64,000 nucleotides of DNA from Streptomyces sp. CBMA152. GTDB lineage: Bacteria; Actinomycetota; Actinomycetes; Streptomycetales; Streptomycetaceae. Positions 8,723 through 16,257 of the stretch are shown piece after piece (the first letter of the stretch is position 1; the number at the start of each line of letters is the position of its first letter). Where the stretch lies: the NCBI RefSeq assembly GCF_014596475.1, contig NZ_MECJ01000006.1, forward strand, positions 124,001 to 188,000, read 5' to 3'. The notes under the pieces are model-generated. The model was not told the DNA's origin. It made no database searches and saw only the letters and a program-made list of their open reading frames with translations. The translations under genes and the position numbers were made by a program.

Positions 8723-8740
8723 CCGGATACCTATCCGCTT
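8723..8740. promoter_or_regulatory. TetR operator, copy proximal to the repressor gene
   Basis: CCGGATACCTATCCGCTT begins 13 bases upstream of the tetR start. Its core GGATA-CC-TATCC is a palindrome, and the whole 18 bases recur as an exact inverted copy at 8831-8848. Such paired sites in a divergent TetR promoter are typical operators. Confidence 0.75.
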
Positions 8741-8799
8741 TGTTCGCCTCGCCGGGCGTCGAGGGTGTTGAGGGGCGTTGAGCTGGGGGCTTGCCAAGT

Positions 8800-8811
8800 G
8801 GATTCGTATCC
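8800..8811. promoter_or_regulatory. Third, weaker GGAT-ATCC palindrome
   Basis: GGATTCGTATCC shares the GGAT/ATCC half-sites of the two strong operators and lies between them. It may be a secondary repressor site. Confidence 0.45.
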
Positions 8812-8830
8812 GGTTTACTCATGGACGTCG

Positions 8831-8848
8831 AAGCGGATAGGTATCCGG
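8831..8848. promoter_or_regulatory. TetR operator, copy proximal to wrbA
   Basis: AAGCGGATAGGTATCCGG is the exact reverse complement of the 18-base site at 8723-8740. It lies 46 bases upstream of the wrbA start, where bound repressor would block that promoter. Confidence 0.75.
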
Positions 8849-8894
8849 ATCGACGGCAGAAGCTTACTGATCTCAGCTCGGGAGGGGCCTCGTC

Positions 8895-9500
8895 ATGAGT
8901 GCCAAGGTCGCGGTCGTTTACTACTCGTCCACCGGCAACGTCCACCAGCTCGCCAAGGCGGTCGCCGAAGGTGCCGAGAAGGCGGGTGCCGAGGTGCGCC
9001 TGCGCCGGGTGCCCGAGCTCGCCCCGGACGCCGCCATCGACGCCAACCCGGCATGGCGTGAGCACGTCGAGGCCACCAAGGACGTCGAGATCGCCACGCT
9101 CGACGACCTGGAGTGGGCGAACGCGTACGCCTTCGGTTCGCCGACCCGTTACGGCAACATCGCCGCCCAGCTGAAGCAGTTCATCGACACGACGGGCGGC
9201 CTGTGGCACCGTGGCGCCCTCGCCGACAAGCCCGCCACCGGTTTCACCAGCGCCCACAACGCGCACGGCGGCAACGAGGCGACGACGCTCGCGCTGTACA
9301 ACACGTTCCACCACTGGGGCTCGATCATCGTCGCGCCCGGCTACACCAACCCGGTCGTGTACGGCGCCGGCGGCAACCCCTACGGCACCTCGCACGCCGG
9401 CGGCGCGGGCGCCCCGTCCGTGGAGACGCTGGAGGCGGCCCGCTACCAGGGCGAGCGCCTGGCGACGATCGCGGCGCGGCTGCAGGCGGGCACGCGCTAG
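8895..9500 (+). CDS. wrbA: NAD(P)H:quinone oxidoreductase, WrbA family
   Basis: This 201-residue flavodoxin-like protein reduces quinones by two electrons, avoiding semiquinone radicals. It has the FMN phosphate loop VVYYSSTGNVHQLA, the WANAYAFGSPTRYGNIAAQLKQF segment and FTSAHNAHGGNE..TL, all diagnostic of WrbA. The length matches the family (~200). It is preceded by GGGAGGGG and by a TetR operator, and followed by a strong hairpin terminator, so it forms a single-gene unit controlled by the divergent repressor. Induction by a quinone-like compound is a reasonable guess. Confidence 0.93.
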   Translation: MSAKVAVVYYSSTGNVHQLAKAVAEGAEKAGAEVRLRRVPELAPDAAIDANPAWREHVEATKDVEIATLDDLEWANAYAFGSPTRYGNIAAQLKQFIDTTGGLWHRGALADKPATGFTSAHNAHGGNEATTLALYNTFHHWGSIIVAPGYTNPVVYGAGGNPYGTSHAGGAGAPSVETLEAARYQGERLATIAARLQAGTR

Positions 9501-9522
9501 TCGCACGCCGGTTGAGTTGTTC

Positions 9523-9557
9523 GCGAGAGCCCTTGCCTCGGAGGCAAGGGCTCTCGC
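9523..9557. terminator. Hairpin terminator after wrbA
   Basis: GCGAGAGCCCTTGCCTC and GAGGCAAGGGCTCTCGC form a perfect 17-base inverted repeat around a single central G. There is no T tract, as is usual for high-GC actinobacterial terminators. Confidence 0.85.
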
Positions 9558-9629
9558 CCACTTGTGGGCCGGAATTCTGTGGGCATGACGGAGTACTTCG
9601 CGGGAACTCGTATGCCAGGAGGTGTACAT

Positions 9630-9800
9630 ATGGTTCCCCTGCTTCTCGTGCTTCTGCTCGCCCTGCTTCTTTTCGGTGCGGGTTTCGCACTCAAGATTCT
9701 GTGGTGGTTCGCCATCATCGTGCTGGTCTTCTGGCTCGTGGGATTCGCAGCCCGTTCGGCGGGTGCCGGTGGCCGACGAGGCCGCTGGTACCGGTGGTGA
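9630..9800 (+). CDS. Small hydrophobic membrane protein
   Basis: This 56-residue protein has two hydrophobic segments (VPLLLVLLLALLLFGAGF and LWWFAIIVLVFWLVGF) and a basic Gly/Arg tail. ATG 9630 is chosen over upstream in-frame starts because AGGAGGTGTACAT precedes it. Proteins of this pattern are annotated simply as hydrophobic protein in many Streptomyces. The molecular role is not known. Confidence 0.75.
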   Translation: MVPLLLVLLLALLLFGAGFALKILWWFAIIVLVFWLVGFAARSAGAGGRRGRWYRW

Positions 9801-9910
9801 GGTGACTTCCGGGAGGGCGTGTTAGGGACGGGTGATCGGGGGCACCCGTCCGACGTCACGACGCCGACGTCCAACCGGCAATCCGTACCAGCGAATTCGG
9901 AGGTAATACC

Positions 9911-10132
9911 ATGGGTCTGGGCGGATGCATTCTATTGATCGCGGTGGGAGCGATTCTCACCTTCGCGGTCGACTGGCATGTGCAAGGAATGAACATTCAC
10001 GTGGCCGGGCTCATCATCATGGCGGTCGGAATCATCGGAACGGGCGCCTACGTGAGCATCTTCAAACGCCGTCGGCTACAGGCGCCGCCGCCTGCGGCTC
10101 CGATCGTGGAGGAAGACCGCCGCTACTACTGA
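9911..10132 (+). CDS. DUF6458 family small membrane protein
   Basis: This 73-residue protein has two transmembrane helices (GGCILLIAVGAILTFAV and VAGLIIMAVGIIGTGAYV) separated by DWHVQGMNIHV, then a basic stop-transfer KRRR and a Pro-rich tail ending in Tyr-Tyr. This layout is that of DUF6458 proteins, common and uncharacterised in actinobacteria. GGAGGTAATACC precedes the ATG. Confidence 0.8.
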   Translation: MGLGGCILLIAVGAILTFAVDWHVQGMNIHVAGLIIMAVGIIGTGAYVSIFKRRRLQAPPPAAPIVEEDRRYY

Positions 10133-10201
10133 GCCGAATTCGGCCGTACGAGCGCACGGGGTGTGTGATCGTACGGGTCGAATCGGCTGAGGGAGCCGAC
10201 A

Positions 10202-11488
10202 GTGAGCCGAACCCGCGTCCTGGTCGTAGGAGCCGGATTCGCCGGCTACCAGGCGGCCCGCACGGTACAGCGCCGTCTGCGCGGCCGAGCCGAAACGGTG
10301 CTGCTCAACCCGACCGACTACTTCCTCTACTTGCCCCTGCTCCCACAGGTGGCTGCCGGAATCCTGGAGCCCCGCCGGGTGACGGTCTCGCTCCCCGGAA
10401 CCCTGCCGGGCGTACGTCTCGTACTGGGTGAGGCCGGGCGGGTGGACCTGGCGCAGGGCCGAGTTCACTACCGCGACCCGGAGGGACGGCAGGGCGAACT
10501 AGCGTACGACCGCCTCGTGTTGGCCGTGGGCAGCGTGAACAAACTGCTGCCGGTGCCGGGGGTCGTCGACTACGCGCACGGATTCCGGGCCCTGCCCGAG
10601 GCGTTGTACTTACGGGACCACATCACCCGCCAGATCGAACTGGCGGCGACGTCGGACGATGCCGAGGAGCGTGCCGCTCGGCGTACGTTCGTGGTGGTGG
10701 GCGCGGGCTATACGGGCGTGGAAGTGGCAGCACAGGGAGTGCTGTTCACGGACGCGCTGGTACGCCGCCACCGCGATCGTGGCCATTCCGCCCCACCGCG
10801 CTGGCTGCTGGTGGACATCGCGCCCAGGGTGCTACCGGAACTCGACCGCAGGTTGTCCCATTCGGCGGACCGGGTGCTGCGCGCCCGTGGCGTCGAGGTA
10901 CGCCCGGGAACGTCGGTGGCCGAGGCCACGCCGGACGGGGTGTGCCTGACCGACGGCGAGTTCGTACCGACCCGCACGCTGGTCTGGTGTGTAGGTGTAC
11001 GCCCGGACCCGCTGGTCGGTGAACTCGGTCTACCGGTGCAGGGCGGCCGCTTGACAGTCGACCCCAAGCTCCAAGTTCCCGGCCACGAGGAGGTGTTCGC
11101 CTGCGGCGACGCGGCGGCCGTCCCCGACCTGACCCGCCCGGGCGAGCTGACGGCGATGACGGCCCAGCACGCAACCCGCCAGGGCAAAACGGCGGGCAAC
11201 AATGTCGCGGCCACGCTGGGTGTGGGCGAGCAACGTGACTACGAGCACCACGACTTGGGCTTCGCGGTCGATCTGGGCGGGACCTCGGCGGCGGCGAACC
11301 CTGTCGGCATCCCACTGTCGGGCCCACTGGCGGGCGCGGTGACCAGGGGCTACCACTTGGCCGCACTGCCCGGCAACAGGATCCGGGTGGCCGCCGACTG
11401 GTTGCTGGATGCGGTGCTGCCGCGCCAGGCGGTACAGCTGGGGCTAGTACGTTCCGGGGCGGTGCCGCTGGACAGCAAGGCACCGTAG
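10202..11488 (+). CDS. NAD(P)/FAD-dependent oxidoreductase, NDH-2-like
   Basis: This 428-residue flavoprotein of the pyridine nucleotide-disulfide oxidoreductase fold has an N-terminal FAD-binding VVGAGFAGYQAAR, a second Rossmann motif VVGAGYTGVEVAAQG for NAD(P)H and the FAD-contacting FACGDAAAVPD near residue 300. It lacks the CxxxxC redox pair and resembles type II NADH dehydrogenases, membrane-associated enzymes that pass electrons from NADH to quinone. The start is GTG 10202 with GAGGGAGCC upstream. A WrbA-type quinone reductase lies nearby, but each has its own promoter region. A non-respiratory role is possible. Confidence 0.85.
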   Translation: MSRTRVLVVGAGFAGYQAARTVQRRLRGRAETVLLNPTDYFLYLPLLPQVAAGILEPRRVTVSLPGTLPGVRLVLGEAGRVDLAQGRVHYRDPEGRQGELAYDRLVLAVGSVNKLLPVPGVVDYAHGFRALPEALYLRDHITRQIELAATSDDAEERAARRTFVVVGAGYTGVEVAAQGVLFTDALVRRHRDRGHSAPPRWLLVDIAPRVLPELDRRLSHSADRVLRARGVEVRPGTSVAEATPDGVCLTDGEFVPTRTLVWCVGVRPDPLVGELGLPVQGGRLTVDPKLQVPGHEEVFACGDAAAVPDLTRPGELTAMTAQHATRQGKTAGNNVAATLGVGEQRDYEHHDLGFAVDLGGTSAAANPVGIPLSGPLAGAVTRGYHLAALPGNRIRVAADWLLDAVLPRQAVQLGLVRSGAVPLDSKAP

Positions 11489-11549
11489 CGAGGGGCCCTG
11501 CTAACCCAACTGCCCAACTATCCAAATGTTGCATTGCGGAGAAGAGGAA

Positions 11550-11963
11550 ATGGAACCCCTGTCAGAAGAGGTAACGACGGACTCAACGGGCCTGGTGGAA
11601 GCGGCGGTTCTGGTCCTGGACTGCGCGGAGCCGGAACCACTGGCCGAGTTCTACGCCCGCCTGCTGGGCGCGGAGATCCCGCTGGAGCGAGAGATCGAAC
11701 GTATCGAGATCACCGGCCGAGGCGGCACGCGCATGGCCTTCCGCCGCGACCACGGCGCCGCCCCCAACAGCTGGCCCCGCCCCGACGACTCCCAGCAGGC
11801 CCACCTACAACTACTGGTATCCCGCGACCGCATGGACGCGGTAGAACGCCAGGTCATCACCCTCGGCGGCCGCCCCCTGGACACGAAGGACAACACCGGC
11901 CTGCACGACACCCGCCTGTACTCGGATCCGGCGGGGCATACGTTTTCGCTGCGGAGCGGGTGA
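11550..11963 (+). CDS. VOC (glyoxalase-like) family protein
   Basis: This 137-residue protein has the vicinal-oxygen-chelate pattern: LVEAAVLVLDCAEPEPLAEFY, GGTRMAFRRD, HLQLLV and the C-terminal DPAGHTFSL. Such proteins bind a metal and act as glyoxalases, dioxygenases or drug-binding proteins; Streptomyces members of this short type are mostly uncharacterised. ATG 11550 is preferred to ATG 11526 because GGAGAAGAGG lies at a usable distance. A strong hairpin follows the gene. Confidence 0.82.
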   Translation: MEPLSEEVTTDSTGLVEAAVLVLDCAEPEPLAEFYARLLGAEIPLEREIERIEITGRGGTRMAFRRDHGAAPNSWPRPDDSQQAHLQLLVSRDRMDAVERQVITLGGRPLDTKDNTGLHDTRLYSDPAGHTFSLRSG

Positions 11964-11982
11964 CGACCGTCAGCCAGTGTCC

Positions 11983-12010
11983 TGCCCTGCCGGATTATTC
12001 CGGCAGGGCA
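11983..12010. terminator. Convergent-gene hairpin terminator
   Basis: TGCCCTGCCGGA and TCCGGCAGGGCA pair over 12 bases around the loop TTAT. The hairpin lies between the VOC gene and the convergent LamG gene, so it may serve both strands. Confidence 0.85.
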
Positions 12011-12026
12011 CCGACACGGTTTGTGG

Positions 12027-15000
12027 TCAGGAGTGGGTGTAGAGGTCCTGGATCTGGCCGGCGGTGAGTGCTGCCGGGTAGGTGCGGACGTCGGAGACGG
12101 CTCCGGTGACTTGGTTGTAGAGGGTGTTGCTGCCTGTTGTGGTGCAGGCGCCGATGGTCAGGGGTGCGGTGGGGGTGTAGACGGGTGTGGCGTTGGCGAC
12201 GGCGGTTTGCGTGAGGGTGCCGTTGACGTAGAGCGACATGATGTTGCTGACGGAGTCGTAGACCGCGGTCAGGTGGGTCCAGGTGCCTGCGGTGGCGGTT
12301 CCTCCACCGGCTTTCTTATAGGTGGTGGTGACGGCGTCGCTGGTGGTGGTCATGAACGCCCAGGTTTTGAGGTCGGCGTCGTAGCCGAGGTAGAAGGCTT
12401 GGTGGTTGACGGTGCCCTGGCTGACAGCCGTCTGTGTGGTGGCGAGCGAGTCGAGTTTCACCCACGCCGAGACGGTGTAGCTCTGAGTGGTGTCGAGGGC
12501 CGGTCCGCTCGTGTGTAGGTTGGCGGTGCTGCCGTCGAAGGTGGCCGCGCCCGGGTTGGTGCCGGTGTGGTTGGAGCCCCAGCCGGTGGTGCCGCTGGCG
12601 GTGGCGGGGTTGGTGGCGGCCGAGTCGGTGAGGTTGCCGGCCAGGCTCCACTTGTTGGCGGCGATCAGCGTAGTCCCGGCGGTGAGCGGGCGGTTGAACG
12701 AGGCGACCGGGGTGCTCGTGGTGCCGTCGCTGGTGCTGCCGGGCCAGGTGTTGAGCTGGCCGGTGCTGGTGACGGCCCACAGGTCGGGGATGCTGTCGCC
12801 GGTGAGGTCGCCGTCGGAGCCGATGACGGGGTAATCGGTGGCGGGGAGGTTCCCGATGGTCGTGCCGGTGGAGATGGCGGTGAGGGTGGGCAGGGTCTGG
12901 GCGCCGTCGGGGGTGGTGGTGGTTCCGGGGGTGAGGGCGTAGGTGTTGATGTCGCCGCTGGTGCGGTTGCGGGCCCACAGGCCGGGGTGGCCGGTGTGGT
13001 TCCAGTCGCCGGGGGAGATCAGGTCCCAGTTTTTCCAGCCGGTGGCGGCCAGGCGTACGGGGCTGCCCAGGCGGGTGTCGGAGATGGCCGGGTAGAACCA
13101 CAAAGTGGCGTCGCCGGAGGGGTCGGCTTCCTCGGTGAGCAGGCCGGTGCGGTTCTGGAAGGTTCCCGTGGTGAGGGCGGTGGTCGAGGGGTCACCGAGG
13201 GCGGCTATCTGTGTGGCGGTCGACCAGTCTGTGGCGTAGCCGGTGCAGTAGCTGCCGGAGCCGTCGTCCGTGCAGGCGGGCTTGGCGAGGAGGATCTTCT
13301 TGTCGAATCGGCCGTCCACGGCGGTGTTGCCGGGGTTGTTGTAGTAGAAGAGCAGTGGTGAGCCGTCCTTGTGGGCGAACAGGCCGTCGACGTTGGCGCC
13401 GCCGCGCATGCTGCCGCGGTGCGTGGTGCGGTAGTTCTTCCACGTGTCGCCGTCGGGGGTGTTCTTGGTGAGGGCGGCGAGGGAGGTGGCGGGGCTGGTG
13501 GCCTGGGTGTTGCCGGGGACGGTGTGGGCGTAGAGGTTGCCGTCGCTGTGGGGGGTGACGATGTCGGGGGAGCCGTCGCCGGTGGTGTCGCCGAAGACGG
13601 GGGCGGGGCTGTTGGGGTTCCACGGAATGTAGAAGGCGTACGAGGCGATCTGGGAGTAGTTGCCGGCGTTGTCCTGGGCCTGGATGTACACCAGGTTGGT
13701 GCCCCAGTGGCCCGGCGTCACCGGCAAGGTGTTGGTGGGGAGGTTGCTGCCGCACTGCCAGCTGGCGTCCGCCATGGCCGGATCGAAGCCCCAGCGCAGG
13801 CAGGCCAGGCCGGAGGCGACGCCTGTGGCGGGGATCGGGTCGGTGGCGGTGAAGGGGACGTTGCCGGTCTGCCCGATGTGCAGGGTGGTGGTCTGTCCGT
13901 TGCCGGCCGGGGGGAATGTGGTGGAGGGGTCGGCGACCTGGTCCGATGCGGTCGGCGTGGTCACGGTGGGTGGGGTCAGATCGACGCGGAAGTGGCAGAC
14001 GCTGCCCGCGCTGGAGGCGAGGATGCCGTCGCTAGTGGAGGCGTCCCAGGCGTAGGCGTGTCCGTCGGTGAGGTCGGATTGGGGGACGGTGAAGGAGACT
14101 TGGCTGCCGGAGGAGGCGTAGCCGCCGCCGTTGCTGTAGCCGGTGCCGTGCGCCGTGTTGGGAAGCCCGCTGACCGAGTCGTCCCACAGGGCGAAGTAGC
14201 CGCGTACCGGCTGGGCGGGGGCGGTGGGGCTGGAGACGGTCGCCTTCAGCTGCAGCCCTTGCGCGAGTCCGGGGGCGCCGATGAAGGCCCGGTCGGTGGG
14301 GCCTGCCTGGGCCTCGCACGGCTGGCTGGTGCCGGCGGAGGTGGAGCCCGGGACGGGGGAACTGGTCAGTCCGGTGGGCACGTTGGGGACCTGGTCGTAG
14401 GTGATGGCCAACGTGGCTTTGTTGGACAGGCGCTTGAAGCCGTTCTGGTCGGTCTCGGCGCCACGCAGGCCGAACGTGACCGACGACCAGCCCTGGTTCG
14501 CGGCGTTCTGGACCACGTTCTTCACGTTGTAGGAGAAGGGCACGTTGTCCATGCAGCCGGTGGAGCCGGTGCCGCCGACCCGGTCGGTCAGGCCGGTGCC
14601 GGTGTCGGAGGGAGGGTTGCTCCAGTTGGTGCCGGGTCCGATGGTGTCCTGCGTGTATGTAAGGCCCACTGCGTAGGTGGAGTTGCAGTCCCAGTCGGCG
14701 GAGTAGGTCTGGTTCACCGTGAGGACCGCGCTGCCGAGGATGTCGTGGTGGGTGGCAAGGACGTTGGTGTTGAACTGGTAGTAGGTGCGCTCCCTATCAG
14801 CCGCGTCGCAGCCGCCGCCCCCGGGGTAGTAGGTGCCGCACAGGCCGAGGCCGGGCTGGCTGCTGTGGGAGGAGCCGTAGACGCCGAAGTTGCTGGTGCC
14901 TGAGTGTGCGGACTGGATCCAGGTCCAGGTCGGATCGTTCTGACTCCAGGGGAGGTAGGAGGGGTCGATGAACACCGGATAGTGGGTGCTGGAGCCGTGC

Positions 15001-15965
15001 AGGATGTCCGCGACCGGCGTGATGTCCACACTGCCGCTGCCGACCGCGGTGGGCATGGCGGCCGTCTGCGCCCCGGGACCGGGGCCCTCGACCGTACTGG
15101 CACCACCGGCCGGGGATGCCTGTGCGGTGGCGGTACGGCGCACCGACGTGCCGGAGCTGCTGGGGGTGACGGCCCGGGGAGTGCTGGAGTCCCACATCTG
15201 CGGGGCGGGCGCGGCGAATTGAGGCGTGCCCGTGGCCGTGTCGACGGCCTGCAACGCTCCCGAGCTATCCGTCTTCATGGTCAGCCCTGCCCCGGTGGTG
15301 CCAAGGTGCAGTGTGGCCAGGGTCGGGTTCTTGGCGGCATCAGCACTCTTGACGACCAGCACCTCGCGGATCCCGCCGAGTTCGGTCGCGGTCACGTTCA
15401 AGTCCACGTCCGGCAGCACGTTCGCGTAGGTGGCAGTGCCCTGGCTGACGGTCGGTTTGGGCAGGGCGAACGGCATGGTGACGACCAGCGACTTGCCCCC
15501 CGGACTCGTCAAGGTTGCCAGCGGCCCGCTGCCGCCGCCGGACAGGCTGAGGGTGTTGACCGCGGCCTTGGGGGACAGAGCGCCGTCGCTGCCTGCCTGG
15601 AGGGTGGAGTCCACATCCGCCCACGCTCCGTCGACCTTGGCGCGGGTGGGCGCGGGGGTGGTGGTCTGGGTGAGCGTGCCGTCCGGATTGGCCACCGTCT
15701 GCGCGTACGGCGTGGTCAGCGCCTCGATCAAGATCGGTTTGCCGGACGCCTTGGCCTGCGCCGTCGCCTGCGTGGCGGCCTGTTCCTCGGGCGGCAGCTG
15801 CGCCTGGTGGAGGGCATCACCTTTGGCCAGATCCGGCGCGTCGTCGGCCCACGCCGGCATCGGCAGCCCCACCGCCGCGGCCGCCAGCACGGTGGCGAGC
15901 AGTGCGGCTGTCCGGTGGCGATGCGGCCTGTGTCTGTGCCGCGTGCTGATGTTGATGCCCCCCAT
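12027..15965 (-). CDS. Large secreted LamG / FG-GAP repeat protein
   Basis: This 1312-residue protein starts with a long basic Sec/Tat-type signal (HRHRPHRHRTAALL then a hydrophobic stretch ending PAWADDA). The mid-region resembles DNRLRE-type modules found in actinobacterial cell-surface proteins (paired TYYQFNTN / VTFGLRGAET). Later come FG-GAP/VCBS-like repeats (FGDTTGDGSPDIVTP, GDLTGDSIPDLWAV) and a C-terminal LamG/concanavalin-like domain (SYTVSAWVKLDSL to GAVSDVRTYPAALTAGQI). ATG 15965 is chosen because GGGAGGGG precedes it; an open frame extends to 16049. It is divergent from the RHS toxin gene at 16.2 kb, and such pairs recur in Streptomyces, so it may be an extracellular or wall-bound partner of the toxin. 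Function is inferred from domains only. Confidence 0.85.
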   Translation of the reverse strand: MGGINISTRHRHRPHRHRTAALLATVLAAAAVGLPMPAWADDAPDLAKGDALHQAQLPPEEQAATQATAQAKASGKPILIEALTTPYAQTVANPDGTLTQTTTPAPTRAKVDGAWADVDSTLQAGSDGALSPKAAVNTLSLSGGGSGPLATLTSPGGKSLVVTMPFALPKPTVSQGTATYANVLPDVDLNVTATELGGIREVLVVKSADAAKNPTLATLHLGTTGAGLTMKTDSSGALQAVDTATGTPQFAAPAPQMWDSSTPRAVTPSSSGTSVRRTATAQASPAGGASTVEGPGPGAQTAAMPTAVGSGSVDITPVADILHGSSTHYPVFIDPSYLPWSQNDPTWTWIQSAHSGTSNFGVYGSSHSSQPGLGLCGTYYPGGGGCDAADRERTYYQFNTNVLATHHDILGSAVLTVNQTYSADWDCNSTYAVGLTYTQDTIGPGTNWSNPPSDTGTGLTDRVGGTGSTGCMDNVPFSYNVKNVVQNAANQGWSSVTFGLRGAETDQNGFKRLSNKATLAITYDQVPNVPTGLTSSPVPGSTSAGTSQPCEAQAGPTDRAFIGAPGLAQGLQLKATVSSPTAPAQPVRGYFALWDDSVSGLPNTAHGTGYSNGGGYASSGSQVSFTVPQSDLTDGHAYAWDASTSDGILASSAGSVCHFRVDLTPPTVTTPTASDQVADPSTTFPPAGNGQTTTLHIGQTGNVPFTATDPIPATGVASGLACLRWGFDPAMADASWQCGSNLPTNTLPVTPGHWGTNLVYIQAQDNAGNYSQIASYAFYIPWNPNSPAPVFGDTTGDGSPDIVTPHSDGNLYAHTVPGNTQATSPATSLAALTKNTPDGDTWKNYRTTHRGSMRGGANVDGLFAHKDGSPLLFYYNNPGNTAVDGRFDKKILLAKPACTDDGSGSYCTGYATDWSTATQIAALGDPSTTALTTGTFQNRTGLLTEEADPSGDATLWFYPAISDTRLGSPVRLAATGWKNWDLISPGDWNHTGHPGLWARNRTSGDINTYALTPGTTTTPDGAQTLPTLTAISTGTTIGNLPATDYPVIGSDGDLTGDSIPDLWAVTSTGQLNTWPGSTSDGTTSTPVASFNRPLTAGTTLIAANKWSLAGNLTDSAATNPATASGTTGWGSNHTGTNPGAATFDGSTANLHTSGPALDTTQSYTVSAWVKLDSLATTQTAVSQGTVNHQAFYLGYDADLKTWAFMTTTSDAVTTTYKKAGGGTATAGTWTHLTAVYDSVSNIMSLYVNGTLTQTAVANATPVYTPTAPLTIGACTTTGSNTLYNQVTGAVSDVRTYPAALTAGQIQDLYTHS

Positions 15966-16257
15966 GCGGGTTCCCCTCCCGGCTGTAGCGCACCTGTGTG
16001 CGCCCCTTTGAGAGGGGCACAGTAACGGGGCGCAGGGGACGGGGGTCAAGCACAGTTGCCCGGTGTGCGCTGGTATGCGTAGAGGCGTGAACTGTGGTCT
16101 ATGCAGCGGTAGTTAATGGATCGGCCAAGTGTGGGTCATGTGATCGGTTTGTGTTCGATCTCCTCGGTACGGTCACCTCTCCGGCGTCACTGTGTCGTGG
16201 ACACGGCGACTGTTTCGTTTTTTGCGCGAGGGGGCCGTTGTGGGGGCGTGGAGCGGG

